Source: Prosapia bicincta
Taxonomy: Eukaryota > Arthropoda > Insecta > Hemiptera > Cercopidae
Direction of reading: 5' to 3'
Length of the DNA: 64,000 nt
NCBI GenBank assembly: GCA_036971475.1
Contig: JBAIZL010000005.1
Span: 178,803,886-178,867,885, forward strand
The notes under the pieces were generated by a model that was not told where the DNA came from, ran no database searches, and saw only the letters and a list, made by a program, of their open reading frames with translations. A program made the position numbers and the translations under genes. Below, one piece after another: positions 31,654 through 41,110 of this stretch; the stretch's first letter is position 1, and every line of letters starts with the position of its first letter.

Positions 31654-33035
31654 TGTAACATTTTGAAAAAAGCAAATAAGAAATTGACTAGATTAAAATT
31701 GAAACTAATTTTAGGTAAAAGCCTAGAAAAGGTTGTAAAATGTAAACAAGATATTTGAACTGTTGCATTAGGAAATTTGTTATATCAAATAACCTAAGAA
31801 ATAAAATTAAAACAAGATAATCTAATAATAATTATATTTAAACAAAATTGTAAACTTTATTAACTTAGGGCATAAGTGGTTACTTGAGAGATAGGAGGTG
31901 AAAAACGTGATTGTAAATAATGAAGTCAGAGATTAGGTTAATATAAATCCAGCCAAAACACACACATTTCGGAATTATTACAAAAGTAAAAAGTAAAGAC
32001 ACTTCACACACAAATAATAGTAATTAAAAAAACACTGGAAGGTTTGTTAAGGATCGGAAAATTGAATCAGTATGAACACCAAATTAAAACGCGATTGTAA
32101 ACAATCTCGTTGTTGCATCAGATCTGGAACCAAGAAGTAGGTCAGTGTACATTCGACTCTAGTGGGAAGAAATGGAACTTCGTTACGTGAAAGCCAAGGT
32201 ATATGTATAATTAAAATGAGTGGAAAAGGAATGGCGGCCATGTTTTAAACATTTTAAAAGTAAAAACGAAGTTTTAGTTTAGTAGAGCATGGGACGCCAA
32301 GATAGCGGACCTTCTCTGAGAAGTCAAAATTCCATTTGAAGAATTTCGCCAAAATTATACAGATTTGTGAAGAAAATTAGCCAAATTAAAACAAGGATAA
32401 GTGGATTTAAAGCTATAATACAGTGTTAATATAATTTGAAGTAACTAAAAAGAATTTAAGTGTGTTAAATATAAAATTTAAAGAGAACTGAATCCTACAT
32501 GTGAACAAACAGCCGATCTTCGATAATTTATAAGTTAAGTACATAGCGCTATACAAATAAACTTTAGTGAACTTTTATAATCATAAGGAAATTTAAAATT
32601 GTACATTATTAGAATATCTTGTAATTAATTAATAGTTAGTAATAAGAAACATAATCCAGTTCAAACAGTTTAGGGACCTTTTTGCTTATTCCAAATTTAA
32701 GTTTTTCATCAGGAAGTTATTTATTAAAACTATTTTCTAAATTTAATCTTGTTTATCAAAATTTATTTAATTTAACCAACGAGTTAAAAGATATACCCCA
32801 TGCATATAAACCCCGATATATTAAGAGATCTTAGAAAATAGCCTAGGGTATAAAATTTTGTAACTGAAATTGAAGGAATTGAGTTTAGCCTATTGTGTTA
32901 AAACTTGTTAAGTTTTATTTTTTTGTTCTGTTTATTGTGTGAATTATAAAAAATTGTTGTAATAAAGAGTTTAAATTATTAATGCCTGAGTTGTGTTGTG
33001 TTACAAAATATAATTATATAAAAAAAGAAAATATT

Positions 33036-33038
<3 letters not shown>
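31654..33038 (+). repeat. 3' LTR of non-autonomous element
   Basis: 1,385 bp; compare the 5' LTR entry. It ends in a (TA)n tract. Confidence 0.85.

Positions 33039-33107
<69 letters not shown>
33039..33107. repeat. (TA)n then (GA)n microsatellite
   Basis: About 20 TA units followed by about 14 GA units. Confidence 0.95.
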
Positions 33108-33109
<2 letters not shown>

Positions 33110-33309
33110 TTTGACAATGGTCAAGTGACCGATAGGTACCCACAAGGTAAAATTATTGCACTTAGTGGTGGAAAAAATTATTTACAAGTAATAATAATAA
33201 CTTCATATATTCTTGTATTTGAATAACCTATGTTGTTTTAAAATATATATATATATATATATAAATTACTCAAAAATAGTAATATATTAACTTCATATAT
33301 ATATATATA
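33106..33309 (+). mobile_element. Diverged PLE-tail fragments with hammerhead-like motif
   Basis: 33106-33205 is a diverged single copy of the arm at 18035-18142: GTGAT, core TTGACAA, stem GGTC/GACC, then GATAGGTACC. GAA is changed to GAT. After it come TTGAATAACCTATGTTGTTT and short TA tracts, the tail of the 14.2-kb family. Confidence 0.5.
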
Positions 33310-33311
33310 TA

Positions 33312-35368
33312 CAGTGGATAGCGTATATAACGACATCGCTAAATACGACGTACCGGCTGTAACGACGAAGATTCCCGGCCCCTTGACTCTGTAGTACCTG
33401 TTCAATGCATTTTACATCGCCTATAACGACATCGGGTAAAACGACGGATCGGTTAAAACGACACTCATTTCAGGTCCGTCGAAAAAAAATCGAGTATAGC
33501 AACGGAACATTCTAGAATTCTCCGAACGGTAATCCTCTCGATGTAAACAAAGCTTTCTAAGAATCGCGATCCCCATTCCAATCCCGTTCCACTAAAAATA
33601 TGATCAGTTCGAACTATACACCCGTGAAATACGTATGTACGTTAGTAAAATGTCAAAAAGAAAATCTGTGTTACTGGAAGAAAAGTTTCACATTTGTTGC
33701 CGCCTGGAAAATGGTGAAACGTACAAACAGCTTTCTAAAGAACTCGGCGTTAATCACACTACAATATCCACCATCTGGTCCAAAAGGGAGACTATTAGAG
33801 GCTTAATCGAAAAGGGACATTCTATCAAGACGAAAAAAATTAAAGGCGACGCAAGAAGGAATTGAAGTGCCGTTGTTGGAATGGTTTCGGTTCCAGAGAA
33901 GTAAGAATATCCCTCTCTCAGGCCAAATTTTTACAACAAAAAGCCACCGAGTTATGGATTAGAATAAATCCAAACACCTCCGAGGGGATTTCTAAGGGTT
34001 GGATCCAGCGATTTTGCCAACGGCACAATATCGTTTTCAAGAAAATATCCGGTGAGGCAGCTGGCGTTTCATCAAGTGTATGCAGCACATTTTTGCAAAC
34101 AGTTCGGCCGACTATCCGTGAAGGATACAAAGATGAAGACATCTTCAATGCAGACGAAACGGGACTGTTCTACAAATTAACACCGGATCGAACGTTGCAT
34201 TTTAAAGGTGAAAAATGTAGTACAGGAAAATTTTCTAAAGATAGACTTACCGTTTTAGTTGCTGCTAATATGATGGGTTCAATTAAAAAGAAGCTTTTTG
34301 TCACCGAAAATCCAAAAATCCTCGTTGCTTCAAAGGGATTAAACATCTACCAGTGGATTATGAAAGCAATAAAAAAGCCTGGATAACGTCTAACTTGTTC
34401 ACACGGTTTCTGAAAGATTGGGACGCACAGTTGGCAAAGAAAAAACATAAAATTTTATTGCTTATAGATAATTGTCCGTCTCACATCCTCACCGAAATAT
34501 TTAAACTTATTAAAATAGTGTTTTTGCCCCCCAAATACAACCTCTGTATTACAACCAATGGACCAGAGGGTTATACAAAAAATAAAAACGAATTTCTGGA
34601 AGCAATTTAAATTTTGTTTATTATTCAGTCTAAAATTCTCCCCACTCCATATAAGAAAACACAATAATAAAAACAGAGAAAAAAAGAAAATTTATATACA
34701 AAACTAAAGACCCTACTACTAAAATATATTACAAACTAAAATAAGCACTCAACTCGGAATGTTTGTTTGTTTCTGTTTGTGCCAAGTGTTTCGGAGATCG
34801 ATAATGTAATCGGAGACATAGATAATACATATGTCACTTCCGAGACTATTCATAACCGAGATAAGCTGACATTTGTTTACTACAATTTTATGTTGACACA
34901 TTAGGTTTTTACGAGGGTTGTTTTTTGCCGCATTAAATGGGTCAAACTAAAAAAAAAAAACATTCAAATATAAAAGTTAAACCAAATTAAATCTGTTCAT
35001 AAAACTACCTGGAATATTGTTACAGTTGAAGCATCAAAAGTTAAATTGGGATGGTCGGATTTAAAAACGACTCAGGCACAATATTCTCCAAACTCTTCTG
35101 AGCACTGACGTAAAAATCAAACCTTTATACAAACGCGTATCGACAGTAGAGAAGTTTCAATTAACCTGGGAGTGAGCGTGCTGGTTAGGTCGCCATATCT
35201 AACAAAATAAGCTAGGAGCGCATCGGCACGCTCTCTGTACCTCGTAAGACTTTATTATTCAGTCTAAAATTCTCCCCACTCCATCTTGGTTAGTACTGGA
35301 TATAACGACGACCGGATATAGCGACCTAATTTTCATCCCCCCTTAAAGGTCGTTATAGACGGTACCCA

Positions 35369-35371
<3 letters not shown>
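33312..35371 (+). mobile_element. Tigger/pogo-like DNA transposon
   Basis: Ends CAGTGGATAGCGTATATAAC and the inverse of CACTGGGTACCGTCTATAAC are terminal inverted repeats flanked by TA. It encodes a Tigger transposase with several frameshifts and is inserted within TA repeats. The 3' part contains a 33-bp direct repeat (34618-34650 and 35252-35284) bracketing 600 bp of unidentified sequence, so an internal insertion or duplication has enlarged it. Confidence 0.85.
33650..34610 (+). pseudogene. Tigger transposase, frameshifted
   Basis: ATG at 33650 opens MSKRKSVLLEEKFHICCRLE and KELGVNHTTISTIWSKRE, the first CENP-B-type helix-turn-helix. In a shifted frame follow SQAKFLQQKATELW and GISKGWIQRFCQRHNI (second half), then FNADETGLFYK (first DDE Asp), DRLTVLVAANMMGS, and in another frame ILLLIDNCPSH (second Asp). 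The third Asp (LQPMD) is readable only in a third frame around 34545. At least three frame changes inactivate it, but the residues are well kept, so it is not ancient. Confidence 0.85.
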
Positions 35372-35372
<1 letters not shown>

Positions 35373-35448
<76 letters not shown>

Positions 35449-35469
35449 TTATTTATTTATTTATTTATA
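35373..35469. repeat. (TA)n then (TTTA)n microsatellite
   Basis: About 36 TA units followed by six TTTA-type units. Confidence 0.95.
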
Positions 35470-35702
35470 GGTTAGTTTTGGTTGGTAAAGATTATTTAGA
35501 TTTTTTGGACTAGGAGACTGACAGACTTACCTTGGTAAGAGTCCACTCTGTAGTCTTGAAATAGAAACACATAAAAGCACTTAAACAATGATCATCGTTG
35601 TTACAACAATATCATTGTTTAAGTACTTTTATGTGTTTCTATTTCAAGACTACAGAGTGGACTCTTACCAAGGTAAGTCTGTCAGTCTCCTAGTCCAAAA
35701 AA

Positions 35703-35704
<2 letters not shown>
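35470..35704. mobile_element. Inverted PLE-tail pair between TA arrays
   Basis: About 95-bp arms (35505-35600 and 35608-35703) are near-perfect inverse copies containing AAGTACTTTTATGTGTTTCT, GACTACAGAGTGGACTC and CAGTCTCCTAGTCCAAAAAA. The hammerhead region expected upstream is missing; the centre is only a few bases. The left arm extends into CTAAATAATC and GGTTAGTTTTGG next to the TA array, matching 5320-5350. Confidence 0.75.

Positions 35705-35773
<69 letters not shown>
35705..35773. repeat. (TA)n microsatellite
   Basis: About 34 TA units abutting the gypsy LTR. Confidence 0.95.
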
Positions 35774-35776
<3 letters not shown>

Positions 35777-36964
35777 AATAATTGGTAACTTTTGTTTTAT
35801 ACAAGTCTTAATAAAATTTATAATTTAAAAGAAATAACACTTCAATGCTGCTTTTTGTTACAATAAACTTTTAATATCTTAAAATGACATTCCTTGTTAT
35901 CTTTTACAAAGTCACTTACTAATTAAAATTTCTTATTTCCTCTACAAAGAATTACAAAAATTAAGCTTTATTAGCCTAAGTCTAAATTTTGTTATGGCAG
36001 CAAGAAGTTTAGTTATAAAATTTAATATGAATTGAAATTGATTTAATTATTTCAATTTGAGCTTGAGCTCTCTTTATCTCGGGTTAAATAGGTGGGTTTT
36101 CTAAATTTTGACTAATAAATTTTGAGTTGGCACTTTCAAAAAAATATCTAAATTACAATTTTTACAAGTTAAAATTTTTACAAGTTATTTTAGTTCTTAA
36201 TTAAATATATTTCCTGAATAATGTCTTCTTAATTGATCAGTTCAATTATTTGGCCTATTGTTACTCTGTAATTACGATTTAAATATGATACTGCACTTTC
36301 CGCACTAGTTAAAAAATAAAATTTTTACAGCCAATTCTGAATACGTCTTCCTCGTTCCGATGCTTGGTTCCAACTGCGTCCTGACGCTATCTTTGTTAGA
36401 AAAAAATGGCCAAGTCGTGAATTTCCGCTATTTTTTCGTTTATTCCGTGCAAGTAACAGCTTTACGGATGTCATGTTCTTCTTCTTTACGGATACACTTC
36501 TTCTTCTTAACAACTGCACTTAAATTTCTTTGCATTTAAATCCAAAACTGTTTTATATTATATATACACGAGAAATATTTAAAACGAATATCTTTTGCCG
36601 GTCAATGCGCACGCAACTCCACAAATCCGTTACATCGTGTTTTTACTACAGTACATTCCACTAGCTTGCCGTGTGAAAGTTTTAAGTGTATTTTTACATA
36701 GTTCTATTTAAATTGTTACCTATCAATTATTTCTAATACAATTTATTATAAATAGTGATTTGTGTGTTTTTTTTTCTTTTATATAAAATCTTGTGATTAG
36801 ATCTAAAATGTGGCCGTGTGAATTTTCTATACAAGTGAAATTAGGTTATGTTTACAATTCGTTCCTGGTATATTTTAGTAATTTTTACATACTGAATTTA
36901 TTTATATATATTTATCTTAATTTGGTAAGTGCCTTTTATATAGATATTACTTCAAAATGTTACA
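35774..36964 (-). repeat. 3' LTR of gypsy element
   Basis: 1,191 bp, nearly identical to 43205-44395. The 64-codon open frame inside it (36325-36519) is present in both LTRs and has no protein-family signature. Confidence 0.95.
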
Positions 36965-36978
36965 TAGTCCCCAAATTT
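36965..36978 (-). promoter_or_regulatory. Polypurine tract
   Basis: AAATTTGGGGACTA on the minus strand, immediately before the 3' LTR. Confidence 0.65.
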
Positions 36979-37612
36979 AGATAAAAAAAAAAATTTTGAT
37001 TCCGAAATTCCTTTTTTTTATCTCAATTTTCACATTTTGGGAGTAAACTCTTACTCTATCCTTCTTGCTTGTCTGCTGCCATCTAATTACATATGATATA
37101 CTTAACTACTAACAATACAATAAATTAACAATTAACATTTAACCAACAATACTCTTACTCTTAACATCTCGTACATTAATCATTTTCTGATTCTTAGAGT
37201 CTATTTTATAAACTTTTTCTTTTTCTTTCTTTATTTTAAATTTAATAGAATGGAATCTTTCCAATCATAAGTCTTTTTATTTATCTATATAATCTATCTT
37301 CTGACACAGTGTTCCTTTTTTTTTAAATTTTAGCCTAACCGAGTCATAGCATGTCTAGGTTGTTTGTAGGTTAGGTCCTTGTTCTTATTCATTCATCCCT
37401 TCCTATTTTATTTATTTTTTTACATATTTTTTTATTTCTTTATATTTTTTTTTTTCAAGTGTTTGTTTAATTATTAAGTCATTTCTGGTTTATTTGTTAT
37501 CTATCCCTCCTACATTCGCTTCCTTCTCCTAATACTTTTATATCCTGAGTCATTACTGTTGTTACCATCTTATTATCCCTTGTTATTTTTCTTTCTCTTG
37601 ACTTCTCCCTTT
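36979..37612 (-). other. Non-coding region between pol and 3' LTR
   Basis: T-rich on the plus strand, no ORF and no envelope-like frame. A conserved block near 37335 (CTATGACTCGG in reverse) is shared with the non-autonomous element. Confidence 0.6.
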
Positions 37613-39346
37613 CTATTTAATTTGTTCTATCTGAAATTTCTCTGATTCTCCATGGTGTGCCTCCCTTGGTTCATAAAATTTCTTTAACAAGCTAATATGG
37701 AAAATTCCTCTAATTTTATTGCTTCTAGCATCTTTGATTTCATAAGTCGCTTTGCCATATTTCTTGGTGATCACATAAGGTCCATCATATACATAAAATA
37801 ATTTTGCCATCTCACCTCTTATACCCTGTGGTTGCCAATTTTCTTTTACTAATACCTTGTCCCCAACATTTAATTCTTCTATTTTATGAGTTTTATTAAA
37901 TTTCTCTGCTCTCTTATGAGCCTTTTTCTTAATTCTACTCCTAGCAATTTCTAAATGTCTTTCTAAATTTATTAATTTTGAACTCCAGCCAAAATTTTTT
38001 ATTTCCTTTTGCCAAAACCTTTCATCCTGAATTCCTAGTTGTAGCTGGTTAGGTGTGTATCCTGTAGTCTCATGAGGAATTTCATTAATTGCCTGGTTAA
38101 TAACCTCTACATACTTTCCCCATTCTCTATGGTTATGATGACAATATGTTCTCAAACATCTAATGATCTCCTTATTCACCCTCTCAACGATATTGCTTTG
38201 TGGCCTCCTTATTGGAGAAAATATAGGTTTCATTTCTCTATTTTTTATATACTCCAGCCATTTCTTATTATTAAACTGGGTTCCATGATCAGTCTGTATT
38301 CTTTCTACTCTCCCGAAATTTTCTATATAATTTTCTAAACATTTAATTGCCTCCCCTGTGGTTGCCTTTTTCAATTTATAGATTTGAACGAATTTTGTAA
38401 ATACATCTAACATTACTAATAAATACTTATAGCCTCCTACAGTTCTTTGAAATGGTCCTATAAAATCAATTGACAATTGCTCCTTTGGTTTTTCCACTTG
38501 GATCCCTTTCATCTCTCCAAAATTACCTTGGGTTACATTTTTAGCTCTTTGACAAATATTACATGTTTTAATAATTCCCCTAATGCTTTTTCCCATCTTC
38601 TTCCAAGTGAAGCTCTCTGATAATATGGTATGACATTTCTTAGCTCCTGCATGCAGGTAATATTCATGACAAGTACCCACTATTTCTTTAATCATTCCCT
38701 TTGGTACTACTATTTTCCAACTTTCCCTATTTCTTTTGTATACTAAGTTATTAATAATTTTATAATTTTGAGGATAATTTTGAATGTTTTCTTTTATTTC
38801 TCTAACTTCCAAATCTTCTACTTGTAATTTACTAAATTCTTTAAATTTTGTACACATTTCCATATCCATAACTCTTTCTATATAATTTATTTGTAATTCT
38901 GAATTTTGGTCTCTTCTTTCAAACTTATTTTTGTCACAAGGGTTCCTGCTCAATAGGTCTGCAACTACATTTTCTTTTCCTTTACAGTGTTCAATAGTAT
39001 AATCATACTCTTGCATTAGTAATATCCATCTATGCAATCTTGAATTTAAAATTTTACAAGTCTTAATAAAAGTTAAGGCCTGATGGTCAGTCTGGATCAC
39101 AATTTTTCTTCCTAGGATGATCTGTCTTGCTTTCTGCAGACAAAACAATATAGCAAGTAATTCCTTCTCAGTGGTATAATATTTAACTTCACTTCCTTTT
39201 AATGTGCGGCTCATAAACATTACTGCCTTTTTCTTCCCCTTTTCATCAATCTGATAGATGTGTCCTCCTATGGCATATTCACTGGCATCTGTTTGTAGGT
39301 AAAATGTTTTCTGGTAATCTGGGTGAGTAAGTACATTTGTTTCCAA
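37613..39346 (-). CDS. Gypsy pol, downstream part: RNase H and integrase
   Basis: 577 codons open after the frameshift. RNase H: LQTDASEYAIGG (Asp), TTEKELLAILF (Glu), VIQTDHQAL (Asp). Integrase: zinc finger HEYYLH...CNICQRAK; catalytic residues in SIDFIGPF, IQTDHGTQF and NIVERVN form the D,D-35-E-type triad. A GPY/F-like module follows (VYDGPYVITKKYG, IFHISLLKKFYEP). All catalytic residues are present. It is separated from the upstream pol part only by a one-base shift. Confidence 0.93.
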   Translation of the reverse strand: METNVLTHPDYQKTFYLQTDASEYAIGGHIYQIDEKGKKKAVMFMSRTLKGSEVKYYTTEKELLAILFCLQKARQIILGRKIVIQTDHQALTFIKTCKILNSRLHRWILLMQEYDYTIEHCKGKENVVADLLSRNPCDKNKFERRDQNSELQINYIERVMDMEMCTKFKEFSKLQVEDLEVREIKENIQNYPQNYKIINNLVYKRNRESWKIVVPKGMIKEIVGTCHEYYLHAGAKKCHTILSESFTWKKMGKSIRGIIKTCNICQRAKNVTQGNFGEMKGIQVEKPKEQLSIDFIGPFQRTVGGYKYLLVMLDVFTKFVQIYKLKKATTGEAIKCLENYIENFGRVERIQTDHGTQFNNKKWLEYIKNREMKPIFSPIRRPQSNIVERVNKEIIRCLRTYCHHNHREWGKYVEVINQAINEIPHETTGYTPNQLQLGIQDERFWQKEIKNFGWSSKLINLERHLEIARSRIKKKAHKRAEKFNKTHKIEELNVGDKVLVKENWQPQGIRGEMAKLFYVYDGPYVITKKYGKATYEIKDARSNKIRGIFHISLLKKFYEPREAHHGESEKFQIEQIK

Positions 39347-41082
39347 AATTTTTTCTTTAATTTAATAAAATTTCGCTCCTCCTCTTCTGTCCAAATAAAT
39401 TTGTTTCTATTAGATAATAATTTTAATAATGGTTGTACAAATTCTGAATATTTTTCTATAAATTTATTATAATAATTAGCCATTCCAATAAAACCTTTTA
39501 ACTGTCGAGGATTTTTAGGTGAGGGAAATTCTAATATAGCTCTAACCTTCTCTTCATCCATTTTTACTCCATTTGTAGTCAATCTATATCCTAAGAATGA
39601 AATATCTTTTCTACAGAACTCTGATTTATCAAATTTAATGGTCATGTTGTTTTTTAAAAAAATTTGGAAGATCTTTTCTAGGTGTTTTTTATGCTCCTCA
39701 AATGTCTCAGACATACAGACTATATCATCTACATATATTAAGGTGAAATCTTCTAATTCCTCCCTCATAATACTGTCCATAGCTCTTGCCAATGCTGCTA
39801 GAGATGTCTTCAATCCATAGGGTGTAACAACAAACTGGTATGTTTTCCCTCTATGTTGGAATGCAGTATATTTTCTTGACTCCTTTTCCAATTCAACCTG
39901 CCAGAAACTGTTAGTGAGGTCCATGGTACTCAACCAATTAACTCTCTTTGCTCTGTGTAGAATCTCATTTATTCCTCTATAGCAATCATAATCCGGAATT
40001 ATAATTTCATTTAGTTTTCTTGCATCTAAACATAATCTAACTTTCCCATTGGTTTTGATGACTGGGACTATTGGATTAATATATGGACTAGTACTTCTTT
40101 CAATTATACCTAACCTCAACATTTTCTCTATCTCTTCTTGTACCTGATCTTGGTACTTTGTAGGAATTGGGTAATTTCTTTGGTAAAACGGTACATCTTC
40201 CCTAACTTTAATCTTATGTTTATATGCAGTGCATAAACCGGGCTGGTCTGAAAATACTTCTTTATACTTTTCTATTAAATCACTCATCTCCTGTCTTTGT
40301 TCCTCAGTTACCTCTTCATTCCCTATTCTTTCAAAAATATCCTCTTTTTTTATCTCTCCCTTCTCTTGTACAATTTTAATATAATTTTGACTCTGGTTTC
40401 CAAAAGTTTCAAATTCTTCCCATTTTTCCATATCATTCATTCCTTCCTGTTCATCACAACTCAATTCCTCCTCCATCTCATTTTCAAAATTATTCATCTC
40501 CCCTTTAAATTTTGTCTGCCCATCTACACTCATTTTTGATTTATATAATTTGTTTTCATATTTAAACTCCATCTCCCATTTTCCAAAATCAAGTTGTGCC
40601 TCCACATCCATCAACATATCCGTACCTATAATAAATTTTCTCAATAAGCCTGGCACCACTAGGCATTGAAACGGATATTTTACCCCTCCTATTTCTCCTA
40701 TTACCATGATCATTTTGTTTATCTTTTTAGTTTTCTTATTTGTTGCAGTCCGAATGGTTAAATTTTTTATTGGTAAGATTTCTATTTTTCCTATTTTATT
40801 TTTATTCTCTAACATCCATTTCTCCTGGATACATGTTACGTTACTGCCTGTGTCTATTAATGCTAGTAAACTTGTATCTTCCATCTTAATCTCTATCTCT
40901 GGGTTTATTATTTTTTTTTCAATTCCTAAATTATAATTTCTCTCCTCATCTTCTTGTTCTAAAAATTTTCTACTGATTAATACATTATTTATAGTTAACT
41001 TAATTTTATCGTAGGAACTTTTATCAAATTTTATCACTGGCAACCTCATTTGTTCTGTTTGATGCTCCTTTTCCTGATCCAA
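39268..41082 (-). CDS. Gypsy pol, upstream part: protease and reverse transcriptase
   Basis: About 600 codons from 41082 with no usable ATG at the start: the frame is open back into gag, so it is reached by -1 frameshifting. Protease: LLALIDTGSNVTC at residues 73-85. Reverse transcriptase: MDLTNSFWQ (first Asp), FVVTPYGLKTS, LIYVDDIVCMS (YVDD), FLGYRLTTNG, GFIGMANYYNKFI. The frame ends in nonsense after a run of A bases near 39352, one base out of register with the RNase H frame, so the polyprotein would be cut after the reverse transcriptase. A sequencing slip in the homopolymer is possible. Confidence 0.93.
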   Translation of the reverse strand: MDQEKEHQTEQMRLPVIKFDKSSYDKIKLTINNVLISRKFLEQEDEERNYNLGIEKKIINPEIEIKMEDTSLLALIDTGSNVTCIQEKWMLENKNKIGKIEILPIKNLTIRTATNKKTKKINKMIMVIGEIGGVKYPFQCLVVPGLLRKFIIGTDMLMDVEAQLDFGKWEMEFKYENKLYKSKMSVDGQTKFKGEMNNFENEMEEELSCDEQEGMNDMEKWEEFETFGNQSQNYIKIVQEKGEIKKEDIFERIGNEEVTEEQRQEMSDLIEKYKEVFSDQPGLCTAYKHKIKVREDVPFYQRNYPIPTKYQDQVQEEIEKMLRLGIIERSTSPYINPIVPVIKTNGKVRLCLDARKLNEIIIPDYDCYRGINEILHRAKRVNWLSTMDLTNSFWQVELEKESRKYTAFQHRGKTYQFVVTPYGLKTSLAALARAMDSIMREELEDFTLIYVDDIVCMSETFEEHKKHLEKIFQIFLKNNMTIKFDKSEFCRKDISFLGYRLTTNGVKMDEEKVRAILEFPSPKNPRQLKGFIGMANYYNKFIEKYSEFVQPLLKLLSNRNKFIWTEEEERNFIKLKKKFWKQMYLLTQITRKHFTYKQMPVNMP

Positions 41083-41094
41083 GGCGACGATACC

Positions 41095-41110
41095 AGTGTT
41101 CTCTAGTTTT
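41095..41110 (-). promoter_or_regulatory. Putative gag-pol -1 frameshift site
   Basis: The gag frame ends ACG GAA AAC TAG while pol is open in the -1 frame across GGA AAA CTA. The heptamer GGAAAAC is not a canonical X XXY YYZ site. The same string ends the ORF of the non-autonomous element, which suggests constraint or shared descent. Confidence 0.4.

Larger units (their letters stand above)
27698..33038 (+). mobile_element. Non-autonomous Ty3/gypsy-lineage LTR element
   Basis: Two LTRs (27698-29140 and 31654-33038) both open TGTAACATTTTGAAAA and end ATATTACA. They flank 2.5 kb of interior with a primer-binding site, one long ORF and a polypurine tract. Terminal sequences, primer site, polypurine tract and ORF fragments match the autonomous element at 35774-44395, though the LTR bodies differ. 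No reverse transcriptase, RNase H or integrase is present. It is inserted in a (TA)n tract. Confidence 0.85.

Noticed and set aside
36325..36519. 64-codon Arg/Lys-rich frame repeated at 43756-43950
   Set aside because: It is simply present in both LTRs; no start context or domain supports a protein.
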